From: Acanthornis magna
Taxonomy: Eukaryota > Chordata > Aves > Passeriformes > Acanthizidae
Assembly (NCBI GenBank): GCA_036785705.1
Contig: JAWUZG010000056.1
Location: forward strand, 5,395,001-5,459,000
Direction: 5' to 3'
DNA: 64,000 nt
This document shows positions 1 through 12,400 of this stretch, one piece after another. Position 1 is the stretch's first letter. The number at the start of each line of letters is the position of its first letter. The notes beneath the pieces were generated by a model. That model saw only the letters and a list, made by a program, of their open reading frames with translations. It was not told the origin of the DNA and searched no databases. The translations under genes and the position numbers were made by a program.

Positions 1-329
1 AGCTTTCAACTTCACATTAGTCCTTGATATCAAACAGTCATAAACACTTATAAAACACTTTTCTTGATCCTGTTCTAACTCATCTCAGTCTCAGCATTTC
101 AAGCACCTATATTACTTCTCATGCAGTTTCTTCAGCTTAAATTTATGTTTTTATCACTCTTTGTGCATCTATAATTCTGTTATTACTAACTATACAGTGT
201 ATATGGAACCTTTCCAGCTTAAGGTCTTTATCAGCCTGGAGGAAAACAGAACACACCCTCAAAAGTATGCAAAGAGCCCAATTTTGGAGACGCAGTTGGT
301 ATACCTGAAGACAGGATCACCATTCAGAG

Positions 330-478
330 CAATAGAAACAATCTAGAGGACTGGGCCAACAGGAACCTCATAAAATTCAACCATAACAAACATAAAGTCC
401 TGCACTTGGCCCGGAGCACCAGTGCAGGTTGGGGCCCAAGGGCACGGAGAAGGACTGGAGGTGTGGAAGGGGCAGCTG
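330..478 (+). mobile_element. CR1-family LINE fragment (reverse transcriptase C-terminal part)
   Basis: From 346 the frame reads EDWANRNLIKFNHNKHKVLHL. This matches the conserved DWANRNLMKFNKGKCKVLHLG segment found in the C-terminal part of CR1 ORF2 reverse transcriptases of birds. After the LHL motif, the consensus GRNNP...YRLG part is shortened and out of step, and a recognisable AGAAGGACTTGGGGGTG-like stretch follows at about 447-463. The fragment is therefore old, truncated at both ends and internally deleted. It cannot encode a functional protein. It is oriented + , opposite to TCF12. Confidence 0.75.
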
Positions 479-2635
479 CCCGTGAGACAGGGCAGGGCAG
501 TGCCCATCCACCCCTGCTCTGCTCACCTCACACTAGGCCAAAAATACTGCCGCATTTCCAAACCCCAATTAAAACAGAACAAAACAAACCCCACCAGCCC
601 ACAAACACCAACCAACCAACACTAAGCTAGAGAGCAATAAACAGAAAGAATCCCACTGCTTTCACTGGATGCAAAGGGCCCTTTCTTTCAACTAGTATCA
701 CATCCATTCCAGAATCCTAGATTCTGAAATCCTGCAACTGGCAACTCTCCATCAGGTCAAATTACTTCCAATTTCTTCAGCTTCCTTTTGCAATGACTTA
801 GTATTACTATCTATTTTTCTGTATTGGTTTCTCTTTACCTCTTACATTTGGATCTCATATTTACTTTTCCCTCAACATCAAAATTTAGTGAAAAAAGTTT
901 AAGTTTTCCAATTCAACTGAATTAAGTTCCTTAATTATTCACTACATACTGGCTCTGCAAAAATGCTCATGCATTTAAAAACCCACACAACACTGTTCCA
1001 TACCTCTTTCCTTCTTTGCCCACGAGAGCACTCTCTTGGATATCTGGTCTCTACAATGAGTTTACGATTTGCACTCGGCTGTACGAAACAGATGAATGAT
1101 GACCAAAACTACCCTTCTTTGAGCAAGCCATTTGAAGAAGAGACATAAAAAGGACTAAGACTGATATTGAAATCTCTGAGTTTCTCCATTTTTTAAATTA
1201 AAAATTATGCAGTAAATACATGGGATCACTGTAGGAGTTCCATGCCACAGTTGTATCTTCAAACTTTCACTACTTCTATGTTTATTTAATTCACACATAT
1301 ATTCTAATTAAAAAAACCTAAGTAGTACCGAGGTCATTTAAATTGCTGCACTTTTACTTCTAGGGTTATATTCACAAAGTCTATTTTAAGAACTGCTTTG
1401 GAAGCAACTGATGTTTTATGCAGTGAACTGCTATTTTCCCAGATGAATAGAATATCCATTCTTTGGCTCACAGTTTCCATGACACTAAAAACAAAACATT
1501 CATCGGCACCAGCTCAGTGTTTGATGGTAAATGCAGCTGCAGCTCACAACAGCTCGCAGTGTACCTCAGCCTGCCCCAGCTGAACAGAGGCACTGTATTT
1601 CCCCAACGCAATTTCATTGTTTTACAGACAAGCCCTTTCTTGCCAAACTCAAACATTTCAAATCCTGCTGCTGTTCTGTCTTGAAATGAAAAGTTATTCA
1701 ATGCTGTAAGTAATGATACTAATGCTAAGTCTTCCAAATTATCAAACAAAGTACATAACCAGAAACACAGCTTCGGTAACAGTAGCATCTGCCTCCACAG
1801 TTTAAAAGAAATTTTTGGCCAAAGAATTTTAAACTTTGCTCCTTGATACAATTCCAACTCACTTGCTTCAAGAAAGCTGTTGAAAAAAAAAATTACAGGG
1901 ACCATTTTAAAATCGGTAAATGGAGAAAGTCACATGGCAGTCCAGAAACAAGGAATGGCACTGAGCTTTCAGAACTGCTTCTCTCCCCAAAAGGAGCATT
2001 AAAGTGTGCATGTCTCTTTAGAACAAAGATATTGTAAGAGACAGTCTTCTGTTTTAGGGCAAGATGCAAGACTTCCACTTGCTAATAGTTTAATCTTGCC
2101 CCATATTAGCTAACTTTTCATCTGTTTGAGATTCAGTTTAAGTATATGGTCACTCCCCTTTTCACACTGTTCAGCACACCCCTGTTAAACAAACACCGAG
2201 ACTTAATCTGGTTTGATTCTGAAGGTTCCACTGCAAACAGGACCTAATCAATACTCCATATTTATTGGAAGTACATTTAGGCACGAATTCAGTATAGCAA
2301 CCAAGCACATATGCACTTCCAAGTATACAAATGGACTAAATTCAGCAGGGGCTGCTCATACAAACTACACACTTAGGAAACTGATGGGGGACTGCAGGCA
2401 GATCCCAGAGAAATCTGACAAAGGAAGATGCACCACCTCAGCCTACTACTAATGTAGTTCCTAAGAAATTCTGTCAAAATTACTGGAAACATTGAAAAAG
2501 TAATAAGCTAATAATAACCAGTTTGCAACTTAACAGAAGTGCTATTTGAAGCTAGAAATTAATTTCTGGTTTTGCCATAAAATACAGCAGCAACACATGC
2601 ACCTTCTGTAAGGACAGAAAGCAAGCGGTGGCTCG

Positions 2636-2865
2636 CAGCAGGCCGTGCGTAGGGAGCACAGGCGACACACACGCCGCCGCTGCGGTGTGACAATGCAGCG
2701 CGGGCGGCGCGGGCCCCGCCGCTGCCGTGCCCGGAGCGCCCCCTCCCGGCCGCGCCCGCCCCGGCCCCGCCGCGGAGCGCGACACACGGAAAATGTCACC
2801 TCCCGGCACGGCCCGAGACTCCCCTGCCGACCGAGCTCCTTTAAAGCACAGCGCGATAAAGAAAA
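2636..2865. promoter_or_regulatory. intragenic CpG island, candidate internal promoter
   Basis: A compact, very GC-rich block with roughly 35 CpG dinucleotides by eye in about 230 bp stands out in an AT-rich, CpG-poor intron. It contains several GC boxes and a G-quadruplex motif. Unmethylated islands like this usually mark vertebrate promoters. E-protein genes are known to use internal promoters for N-terminally shortened isoforms (HEBAlt in TCF12, multiple starts in TCF4), so this could start a short TCF12 transcript on the minus strand or an antisense RNA on the plus strand. I found no recognisable HEBAlt first-exon peptide (MYCAYPVPGMG type) next to it. Direction is undetermined. Confidence 0.6.
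2739..2768 (-). other. G-quadruplex motif in CpG island
   Basis: On the minus strand there are five G-runs of 4, 4, 3, 3 and 5 bases, separated by loops of 2, 1, 7 and 1 bases. This satisfies the usual G3+N1-7 rule with one run to spare. Such motifs are common in promoter islands. Confidence 0.7.
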
Positions 2866-5487
2866 ACAGTAATCCAAAGACTGCGGCAAAAATCAGTAAT
2901 AAATCATTAGCGAAACAAAAATTAAATCATTGCTCTTTATACCCAAACCATTGACTTCAACTTGAGATTCAGCAGACCCTTCAGGATCAAAGAGTGTTAC
3001 AGCAGCTTACTGTCAGAGGCCAGTGGAATTCACTTTCATGCATTACTCTTAATAAATTTCTATTGATGGCCTTTCTACTGACAACCTACTGGACTTTTAT
3101 CACATCCTTGCACTAAGCCATTAACAAGACTGGATCATCAGGGCACTCCCTACAGACCACTACAGATTACAAGATCAGAAAAAAATGAAGCTTGCTTTTG
3201 TAGCTTTTCCAGGACCTGAATAAGAAACATACACACACAGAGTGCAACATTCTTATTGCCAACACAGCACTTACACCTTCACGGAACTCTATTAACTGGA
3301 GTACAATCTGTGTTGCAGGTAGTCATCACTGCAACCTAGGAAGAACATGAATGTTCTTTTGCATATAGAGTCCTACAGAAGTTCTTTGGTGGGTCAGTAA
3401 ATGCTGATACAGGACACAAATACTATCTTCAAAATTTCAATTTTATTAAGTGTTTGCTGAGGATTTGACTCCTTTTTTCCTTCTGAAGCTTAAAAGGAGA
3501 CAAGAAGTCCAGAAGCTGACAGAAATAGTCAACTCCCCTTACAGTTCCTGGAAAGAATTTTCTTATCTATAGATTTAAATTCTTCAAGTTTATTGCAACA
3601 CTGGTATAGATTTCCTATCCTAGTGTTTCCCAAACAGCAGACAATAAATTAAAGATCCACCATCTGACCGGTATATTAGATATGATGAGTTTGTTCCTTT
3701 ACATCAAATATGGCCCCAGTTTTATTAAAAAATGTTAAAGATAAATCCATGTGTTTTCCTGACACTCTCTTTTTGTAGCAGGAGTGGCAGTAGCAAATAA
3801 GGGACTTCATAGGAAGAATTCAAGCAACAACGTCTAAGTCCACAGTAAAATCCCACCTGTTTGTGATTATCACACACAGAGCCAGGCATGCAGGGGGAAG
3901 ATGAATGAACATAGAGAAGCTTTTTCAACTATAATTTGCAGCATGAAAACCTGAAAGAAACCCCACATCTTAAGCTAACACAGATTCTTCATAGGTCAAT
4001 AGTTAGTGATCCTTTTAATTGCTCCATTCTCAAATGCAGATTCTTTATAGCTGTTTACTTTCTGAAATTTTGGATAATGTCTAAAGATGCTAAATTGGGA
4101 TGTCAACCTATTAGATCAGTAACAGGGAAGAAGACTGGACAGATAAACAGTATCTGTTATAATCACAACCAGTACCCTCTTCCCCAACCATGAACCATGT
4201 CTTGTCCATCTGCTCAGGTACTTAGCTCAAGAGATAATGAAAAAAAATTAATAAATTCTTAACCATCAGATAGGGGTTCAAAGAAAAAAAAAATAGCAGC
4301 TATTTTGGATACAGGTCAAATTCACAGTCTCTCTCAAAAAAAAAAAAAGTTTTAAAAGAATCTCCAAAACTGATAGCTAAAAGATGTCTGCTTTTCAGAT
4401 AGCAAAGCACCCAATTTTATTTGAAGTATAACTCAATCACAAGTGCACAGGAATGCTGAAGCCATCTCATGTAGCTCTATTTGAAATCCTAAATATGGAT
4501 TTATGACCCTGATCCTTCAAACAGCTACATACGTGCTTAACGGGATTATGTGTGCTTAAAGTCTCTTAGATGCAGAAGTATTCGTAAAATTAGGACTTAC
4601 CTTGGGCACGCAGATCAGTAGGACACATTAGATTTACACTGACTTTTGTTATACTCGTAAGACATTTGGATGCCTCCTCTTATATCAAGTAAACACTGAA
4701 GTAAAACTCTTCCAGCAATATTTTCTTTGCATGTATCACAGAAATCTTATAAAGATTATGGTTTTCCTAAAAGAAAACAGGGTGCTATCGGAGCATTACC
4801 AAAGCACCAGAATGCTAATTAAGTGGTCACTTTGCTTATGACAAAAACAGCCATTAAGTAGAAATCAGAGATATGTTTTAAATAGCTTTTTCACACTATC
4901 CTAGAACATTGTGTATTTCTAGAACTGGAGCGATACTGAAATATTCTGAAAAGTGAAAGCACTTGAGATATTATTTCAAAAATTGTGTGCATGTGTAAAG
5001 TAACAACAGTTCACCTATGCATGTTCCAGTGTATCCAAAACACTTCAGCTACATATATACACAGTTTCACTAAAATTTTTCTTCCCTGAATAAGACCCAT
5101 TCTTTGTTTACTACTTTTAAATTCTTTTTTTAAAAGTCTTTTTTTTTTTTCCCAATTACAGGCAGGAAATAAAAAGAAACGCAACTCTTTTATGTAAAGT
5201 AAATCCATCTGGATGTTTGCTGCATCCTATATTATAAACTTGTGATCCCCAACCAGAATGAGTTATAGTGAAGCTGCAGGCAAAATTGTCTCCATATACC
5301 ACAATCCATTATCCCTGTCAAGTTAATGTTCCATGTTGAGCCATATGGCGTGGGTACACACTCAACAAAGGAAATTCCTTAAACTTGTTATAATCAGCAC
5401 TTACAGTCATCCAAAAAAACTGACATAAACAGCTTTATTGTGTTTTGTGCATTTCAGTTGATATCCATGACAAAAAGAGGAAGCTTC

Positions 5488-5528
5488 AGGGGAGAAAAAA
5501 AAAAAGAGAAAAAAAAAGAGGGAGGAGG
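5488..5528 (+). repeat. 41-nt homopurine tract
   Basis: The run is uninterrupted purine, A-rich in the middle and GGAGGAGG at the end. Long homopurine/homopyrimidine tracts can form triplex structures and are prone to slippage. Confidence 0.85.
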
Positions 5529-5738
5529 CAGTAAAGTTGCAATAATAAAAAGGGAGGGGAAGAGACAGAGACTGTACATTTCATAATTACACAATTTTCC
5601 TTAGCAAGTGATTTTCAATTACAATAAAGCTCAAGACTCCTGACACTGATAGTGTGCCAGATTAACAAGAGAAAAAAAATCCCCAAAACCCCTACATCAA
5701 TACCTCATTTTCAATGCAAATAAGATATTCTATAGTTT

Positions 5739-5822
5739 CAAAGTGCCTGACTTGTGCAAAAGATGATCAATTTTTTTTTTCAAAGTGCCTGACTTGTGCA
5801 AAAGATGATCAGTTTTTTTTTA
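5739..5822 (+). repeat. 42-bp tandem duplication
   Basis: A unit beginning CAAAGTGCCTGACTTGTGCA and ending in a T-tract occurs twice head to tail. The copies begin at 5739 and 5781 and are almost identical. The near-identity points to a recent local duplication. Confidence 0.9.
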
Positions 5823-6119
5823 AAGTGAATAACTTTTAGTTTTTCTGACTTCAGAAAGAAGGTTTGCCTTTATTTGTTATATAATTATCAAGAATTTAAC
5901 AATCCTTCATTAGCAATATGGCAATTTAAGTAAATATCTTTCTATGCATTAAGTGTAGGTCACAGATGAATTAAGGACTCCCAGAAGCCTCTGCTACCTG
6001 GCACAACCCATCACATCAAGCCTAAGTCAAGGTACAAGTAGAGCAGAACTTCATTCCAGCCCCCGCAGTGACAACAATAAAACGCTGAGAAAACACACTA
6101 TCAAATACTGAACTCAGCA

Positions 6120-6305
6120 TCAATTTCTGTTAATTACAGCCTTGTCAGCAACGTGATTATTCAAACAGCTCATGCAAATGTTAATGAGTCCTTATTTGCA
6201 TATTTATTTTTTCCTTTGTTGAAATGTCATTGATTATTACATTCTACAATGATGAATGCTGCTGATGATGTGCTCTGATATGTAATTAGTCATTAAGTGG
6301 AATGA
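6120..6305. promoter_or_regulatory. candidate enhancer: paired octamers with SOX, homeodomain and NKX2 motifs
   Basis: Two perfect octamer (POU) sites in opposite orientation, ATGCAAAT at 6172-6179 and ATTTGCAT at 6194-6201, are followed at 6213-6220 by CCTTTGTT, a perfect SOX-type site. A TAATTA homeodomain core lies at 6131-6136, TAATTAG at 6283-6289, and TTAAGTGG (reverse of the NKX2 consensus) at 6293-6300. AT-rich sequence this dense in developmental factor sites is typical of conserved non-coding elements. Function is inferred from motifs only. Confidence 0.45.
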
Positions 6306-6849
6306 ATAGATCAATTATGAAAAAGGAGTGAGATTAAGAAATATCAAACAAGACCGCCCAATGTAACCATAGAATTTTTTTTAAAGGAACTAAAATAATT
6401 TCTTGGCATTTAAAGTGCAACATCAGTAGTTTTCAATAAATAAACTACTACTTTCCTGAGGTTAAATAAGATCTTCCACATGCACTGCTACTTGGGTAAT
6501 CTAATTACAATAGCAGAGCGCTTTTGTAAAATCAGTAAGAAATCTGCAGTGACATGTAGGTTTTGGGGTTGGGTTGTTGCATCCCATCCCTCCTCCAGGT
6601 TTTTTTTTTAGAAAAGCTGCTCAAGATCACCCCACAGACTATCTGATCTCTGAGAAGGACTGAGAGCAGCACTTGCTGTGCTTGCAGCAGCCCCACTTTG
6701 TTCTCGAGGCAAAGCAGAGCGCTGCCTTTGCGACTGCCTGCTCCGACTCCCCAGCCAGCAGTCGCGGCTTGCGGATGAAGGGGAAATGGGAGAGAAGAGG
6801 AAGGAAGGAAAAAAAAAAACCCTAACAAAAAAAACACATTACTGCAGAC

Positions 6850-7330
6850 CAGATGGGAACATTCCACATGACCAAACCAATCAATCACCTCGGTGGGGCG
6901 CAGGTGCAACACAGCCGTGTAGCAACACACCATTTCACAGTCTATCGGGCACAAACACATGGTCACCAATCAATGGCACCCCCAGGACCTGGGGGGGAGG
7001 CTCTCTCGAGCCTTACTGGTCCATGCCTGATGACTTCATAATCACACATCATTTCATTCACTGGAGGATACAAACCAGCATTCTAATAACCTTCCCCCGA
7101 AACCGGTCATGTTGTGCATATTAATAGAGTGCCGGGTAGAGCTGAACCACCGGCTCCACGCTGCAATTCGAGCAGAGCCTGCAAGAAGGAAACAACCTGA
7201 AGCTAAGAACTTCTGCCCGAGGAAGGAGTCGGCTCAGACCCAGATCAATGGCAACATTATTCATTTTGCCAAAATAAACTCTGCACGACGCTCGCACCTT
7301 TCACCAAGCGACCCTTGAACAATAGCAAGC
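6850..7330. promoter_or_regulatory. candidate regulatory block with PBX-HOX, TEAD and E-box matches
   Basis: This stretch keeps more CpGs than the surrounding intron. It carries ACATTCCA (TEAD-type) at 6859-6866, ATCAATCA (reverse of the PBX-HOX site TGATTGAT) at 6880-6887, an E-box CAGGTG at 6901-6906 and a CCAATCAATGG near 6966. It may form one extended regulatory region with the octamer cluster about 600 bp away. Open frames across it on both strands resemble no known protein. Confidence 0.35.
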
Positions 7331-7671
7331 AAGCAGAGATAAAGGACAAAGTGGGATGAAAAATCAATGAGAGAATGTGCTGCTGGACCTGGTGATATGC
7401 AAGACAAAATTCTGAAACAAACAGGAACACCGGTAACAATAACAAAAAAAGAAAAACTATTAAAAAAATCATTGATATGCTTACCAATGCTCTCAGGGAA
7501 AGAAATAATTTCATTTCTTTTAGACCAAGTATCACAGATTAGTTTTAAAACAAGCAGATCAAAAATTACACAACGCGATGTAATCCCGATACACCTAGAC
7601 TTGGATCAGAGCACTAGCTGCTTTTGACTAGTTTGCAAAAAAGGTCAATTATGAATGTTAATTTATGTTTG

Positions 7672-7690
7672 TGTTATCGATGACTCAGGA
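7672..7690. promoter_or_regulatory. perfect AP-1 site beside an ATCGAT core
   Basis: TGACTCA at 7681-7687 is an exact AP-1 (TRE) consensus. It is immediately preceded by TTATCGA, giving an overlapping ATCGAT core. It lies on the right edge of the 6.1-7.7 kb cluster. A 7-bp match can occur by chance. Confidence 0.3.
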
Positions 7691-9095
7691 GTATAATAAA
7701 CATTCCGGACATAAGGATACGGCGACATTTTGCCAGAGCATATCACACTATACTGTTAAGTATTTGCACTGTTAAAAAGATACTCGGGAAACAAATGGGA
7801 TAAGGACCACATCTTCTCTTGGAATTACATTATGCCTTGGGGCCAAAAGTCAAATGAGTTGCAACTGAAATGTAAAAGACTAAACAGACTACTAATACAC
7901 ATTTACAATGTTTAGAATGCTGCAAGCACCCAGGTAGGTAGGACTCTACCATTTGATACCAAAGCAAAGAGCTTAGTTTTACTTAGGTTTTCCTTTAACT
8001 GATTATATGAAGAGCAGACACCTCTATATTTTACAGTTAAAAGTTAGGTAAACGTGGCATCTACTGAAGCAACTCAGTTTTGCTTTTGGGCATAAATCGC
8101 TGAGAACTTGGAAAAATAAGTATAGTAGGCATGATAAGAGTACAGGTGTAAGGTTGCACTCTGTACCACTACATGTTGCTTTAGGTCAATGGCAATTCCC
8201 CCTATCCTATCTGGGAGGCTACACAAAGGAACTACAGCATAATTTAATTCATTAATATAAGGAGCAGGGGAAAATAATGTCAGAAGCAAAAAGCACACTT
8301 TTTAATAGTTAGCATCCAGATAATTTGGTGATTTGTGCTGCTGCAGTCCCTCTAATCATCTTTCCTTCACTTCCTCCTTTCCCTCTTTCAAAGATCTCAG
8401 AAAAATGCACAGAAGCATTTACATTTTGCTAACAATTCAGAGTCTGGGTATGATTCACAGAACCACAGGGCCAAATCAGAGTCTTGTAATCCAAAAACTA
8501 CATGCAATAAAAACATGGCATGCTTGGTGTTAAAAGAGCACAGAAGGGTTAAAGAACAAACACAAGTATTGTCAAAGGAATATTCACATCCTTTTGCAGA
8601 ATTATGTTGACCAGCAGCAGAGGAAGTCTTCTCCCTCATTAGAATACAAAAATCATTAATCAATAAATTATTAAATTAAGGGCCTGACAACTGGTTCTAT
8701 TCTGGGCACTTACAGAATGCTAATTACTTTAGTGTTTGGGGAACCTATAGTGTTAAAATCAAAATATCTCCTTTAATAAGATCCATTTTTTTAGATTAAA
8801 TTCAGCCCCTTTTATTTTGAAAGCTCTTGAAAAGAAATGAAAAATGTCACATAATGAATTAAGTACTAATATTCACTACACTTCATGGGCAAGTTGATGG
8901 CTATGCTACAGACTTGACAACTCTTAAGAGCCAAAAAACGAACAGCTGGTGACATTCCCAATGGAAAGTGCTGGGAGGAGTTTGACAAAGAATCTCATCC
9001 AAAATGAAAGTGCCTCAGTAAAGCTTCCCCTACCTGGAAACATTAAGCAAGATGGAGAACAAGGGGACAGTCAGGCCATGTCTGCAGGTCCAGCT

Positions 9096-9122
9096 GAGCA
9101 TCTCCCTTCCCTTCCCTTCCCT
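9096..9122 (+). repeat. short (TTCCC)n repeat
   Basis: Four to five TTCCC/CTTCC units lie in tandem, a short pentanucleotide microsatellite. Confidence 0.7.
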
Positions 9123-9397
9123 GTGCTAAAATTCTGTATGAGTGAAGCCAAGGGCACAGGGGACTCTGGTCCTCTGAACCAAACCGCTGCTGGTCCTCAG
9201 ACAAAACCGAGCCTCTCATTGACTGGCATGGGAAAGCAGTGGGGCTGTGCTTGTGTTTGCTTGTGACATAATTACACCTTAGAAAGGTTCAGCTCAACAC
9301 ATGGAAACTAGAGCACAAAAGGATTAAGATTTATCAGAGAAACTTCAAAAGAAAGGGTGTTCCAAGATGGCAAAAGCTGGTACTGCTTGTGAGCAAG

Positions 9398-9425
9398 GAT
9401 GAAATGCACAGGATGAAATGCACCA
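9398..9425 (+). repeat. 14-bp tandem duplication
   Basis: GATGAAATGCACAG is followed directly by GATGAAATGCACCA. Confidence 0.8.
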
Positions 9426-12400
9426 GAGACACATTTTAGTGAACTTCTCTGAAGAGCTTTTAAAAAGTGCCTGGCACAGGTATGAGGGATCTAATTGTTA
9501 TATAGATTACACAGGCTGTAAGGACATCAGGATTAACATGACCAGATTTTAATCAATTTGTTGAAATCAGTGAAGGAATCATGACAACAGTAACACAAAT
9601 TTTAATCCATAAAGAAAACAATACTTATCTCCTGAAGCATTTTCTACAGAAAAGGACTCCACTGAAGATTTACCTATATTACAATTCTTATCTCCAAAAT
9701 ATACAGAAGCAAAGTTATTAATATAACATTATATATAATTCACAAGTATATACTGTATAAATTAACAAATTTATCTTCCAAAAAGCAGCTTTGATTTATT
9801 CATTCACTAAAAATTAGACAAGCACCACTGTTTAGAAAGAGGGAGCTAGAAGTTAATGAACAAAGCAGTTATAAAAAATACCAAAACAACCTCATCTTGT
9901 CACTGCAATATCCTGAAATGGATTTCTGCAAGAACTACTCACAGTATCAAAAATAAAGCAAAATTAATATTTACAATAAACATAAACAGGAATGTGTTGA
10001 AGCTTATGACGGTTGATAGCTAAGATTGAAAGAGTTTTGCAATTTCTTGAGTGAAAATGGTTAAATGAGAGGGAGGCAATGCAAATGTTACCCTAACAAA
10101 AGACACACATTTGCCCAGTATTAAAAGAAGCCTTACAAAATTCACTCAACGAATGAAACTTCAAACTGAAAACACAGCTCAAATTAGGAATATACTTCCC
10201 TCCATGAAAGCAATTCTTATAAGCATTCAAATCCAAAGAAAATCTTCAGTGCTCCTAAGAATTTTCTTTAACTACTACAGAAACATTCAAACCCAGCTAC
10301 ATTGAATGCTTTAAAGTTTAGATACTGCCTAACTGTTCCCTTCTATCTAATCAACTCTACTGACATTACTCAGCTTTATCCAGGGTCAACAAAAATGATT
10401 CATTTTGCATTTTGCCTAACTGGACTCCTTATGATCAGCTGTTAGCGTCAAGCTGTCTGATTTCCATTCAGCCTTCACAGCTGGATTCATCATAAAAAAA
10501 AGAATATTAAACCTTGGGCAGGCGTAACTGGCTTTGACTTCCAAATAAGCATTTTTCTAACTAATCATGCTATACTTTCAGGTATTAAATAAGACATTCA
10601 TTCCAATACAATTTTTTTCAATGTGACTCAGACTGCATGTTTTTAAGAGCTGCAAATGTAAAGAAGTTAACAAAACCAAAATCTTAAGTGAGAATAAAAA
10701 ACCCAGGGCGAGGACAAAGAATTTATCTTCTCTAAGTAAAAATCTCCTTGCAAAGGGGAGTTGGAATAACATGGAGGCAGAGGGTGGGTTTGTTTTAATT
10801 TTTTTTTAAAACTGTGAGGAATATTTTGGGCTCTTTTTTCAGTAGTTACTGAGCTGTTTCATAAGGAGTTGATATATTTTACATTTTCAACAGAAAGGAT
10901 TTCTAAATTATGACAGAGAGAATGTAAACACTACTCAGAGCTATTTTATATTTAAAGGACGTTCTTGGTAGTGAAAATATTTTCTGCAAGATGGATAGTT
11001 ATTTAAAAAAAAAAATCAATATCCACAGGGGAAAAAAGGGAAGTCTGTGGAAATTTTTTTTTATTTATATTTGTCTTCCAAAAAAGAAAATAGATGAGCA
11101 GTTCTCCCATCAATGCTTATTTAAGCAAATATTTGAAAAGGGTCAACAGGACAGAAAAGAGAAAAGCAGCTTAAGTTAGAAAAGGTGGTTCATTGCACAA
11201 ATGCAAAAGATGAAATACCGTCTAATAGTTTGCAGTTACATTGCCACCCCCTTTTTAAATCACTGCTGAGGTCTGCTCATGGATTTTCTCAAGGGGAAGG
11301 AGCAGAGCAGGCGAAGGGCTGTGTCCTCCTCCTCACAGCAACAGACCTTGAGCAGGCTACAAAGGGAGCTCGGGACTCCGCTGATCACACGGGAAGGGGC
11401 AACACAGCAATACATATTATCATAAAGACAGCCAAAGGCAAAAAGGCAGGAAGGGGAAGAATATAAATAATTAATAATGAAAAAAAAAAAAAAGCTAAAA
11501 ATAAAATTTACTTGCTGTAGTTTGTCACTTCCTACATATTATTGTTGATATACTACTTCTACAGATTTGTCACAACAAAGTGTTCAATGCGTGTTGGTTT
11601 AGCCCACTGAATTTGAAAAATGAACAACCAGATATGAATTTAAGTTTACCCACCACAGATTTTGAACTATATGAAACACATTAATTCCTCTTTAAATCCT
11701 AAAAACATTTAAAACATAGATATTTTAAATGTTCTTCTTAGAGTGGTCCCCCAAACTGCCCACAGCAAATTTATGGATCTCTGAAAGGAAGCAGTCAATC
11801 AGGTATCTGTTCAATATTTTGAAACTTTACATTTTACTACCAGCTGCCACTAATCCTCTCTTACAGGCCAATACAACCACAAAATATATCCAAAGAGGGA
11901 CACAATCAGGAAAGGCATGAAACTCACTACACACATTGGTTTTCTGGCCATATTAAAAAAAACATTAAAAAGGGAAAATCTAGGAAAACACATTTTGGAT
12001 GATATCCTGCAGTTACAATCACTCGACATGATTCTCATGACAAACTAAATTTAAAAAAATAAATTCAAACAAAACAAGTTCAAGGCAATACCGTCTTTTA
12101 AAAGCTAAACTACTTCCCTGCATATGACCTCTTTCACTATGTACAAACAAATAAAATGTGAAAAAGTTTGGATTTAGTACTTTACAAACTCGTCACAGCA
12201 CAGTTAGCTCAGATGGCCAGTTGAACAGAACATCCTTAGGGAGACAGAGCCACCCCAGAGGCTTTGTGGGCAGAAAATCTTTAGGCAAAGTGATTCATCA
12301 TGTGTGGCAAGATGACTGTGACATCTAAAGATTCTTGCCTTGAGCAGCATGGTACACGCTACAAGGGATCAAGCGTTCTGAAAAACATCCACACATCTCA

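Noticed and set aside
2542..2889. Arg/Pro/Cys-rich open frames across the CpG island on both strands
   Set aside because: GC-rich islands keep frames open because stop codons are AT-rich. No known N-terminal TCF12 isoform peptide is seen.
6532..7124. Overlapping open frames of 145-148 codons on both strands
   Set aside because: Both strands stay open in a moderately GC-rich stretch, and neither product resembles a protein family. The region is better explained as regulatory DNA.
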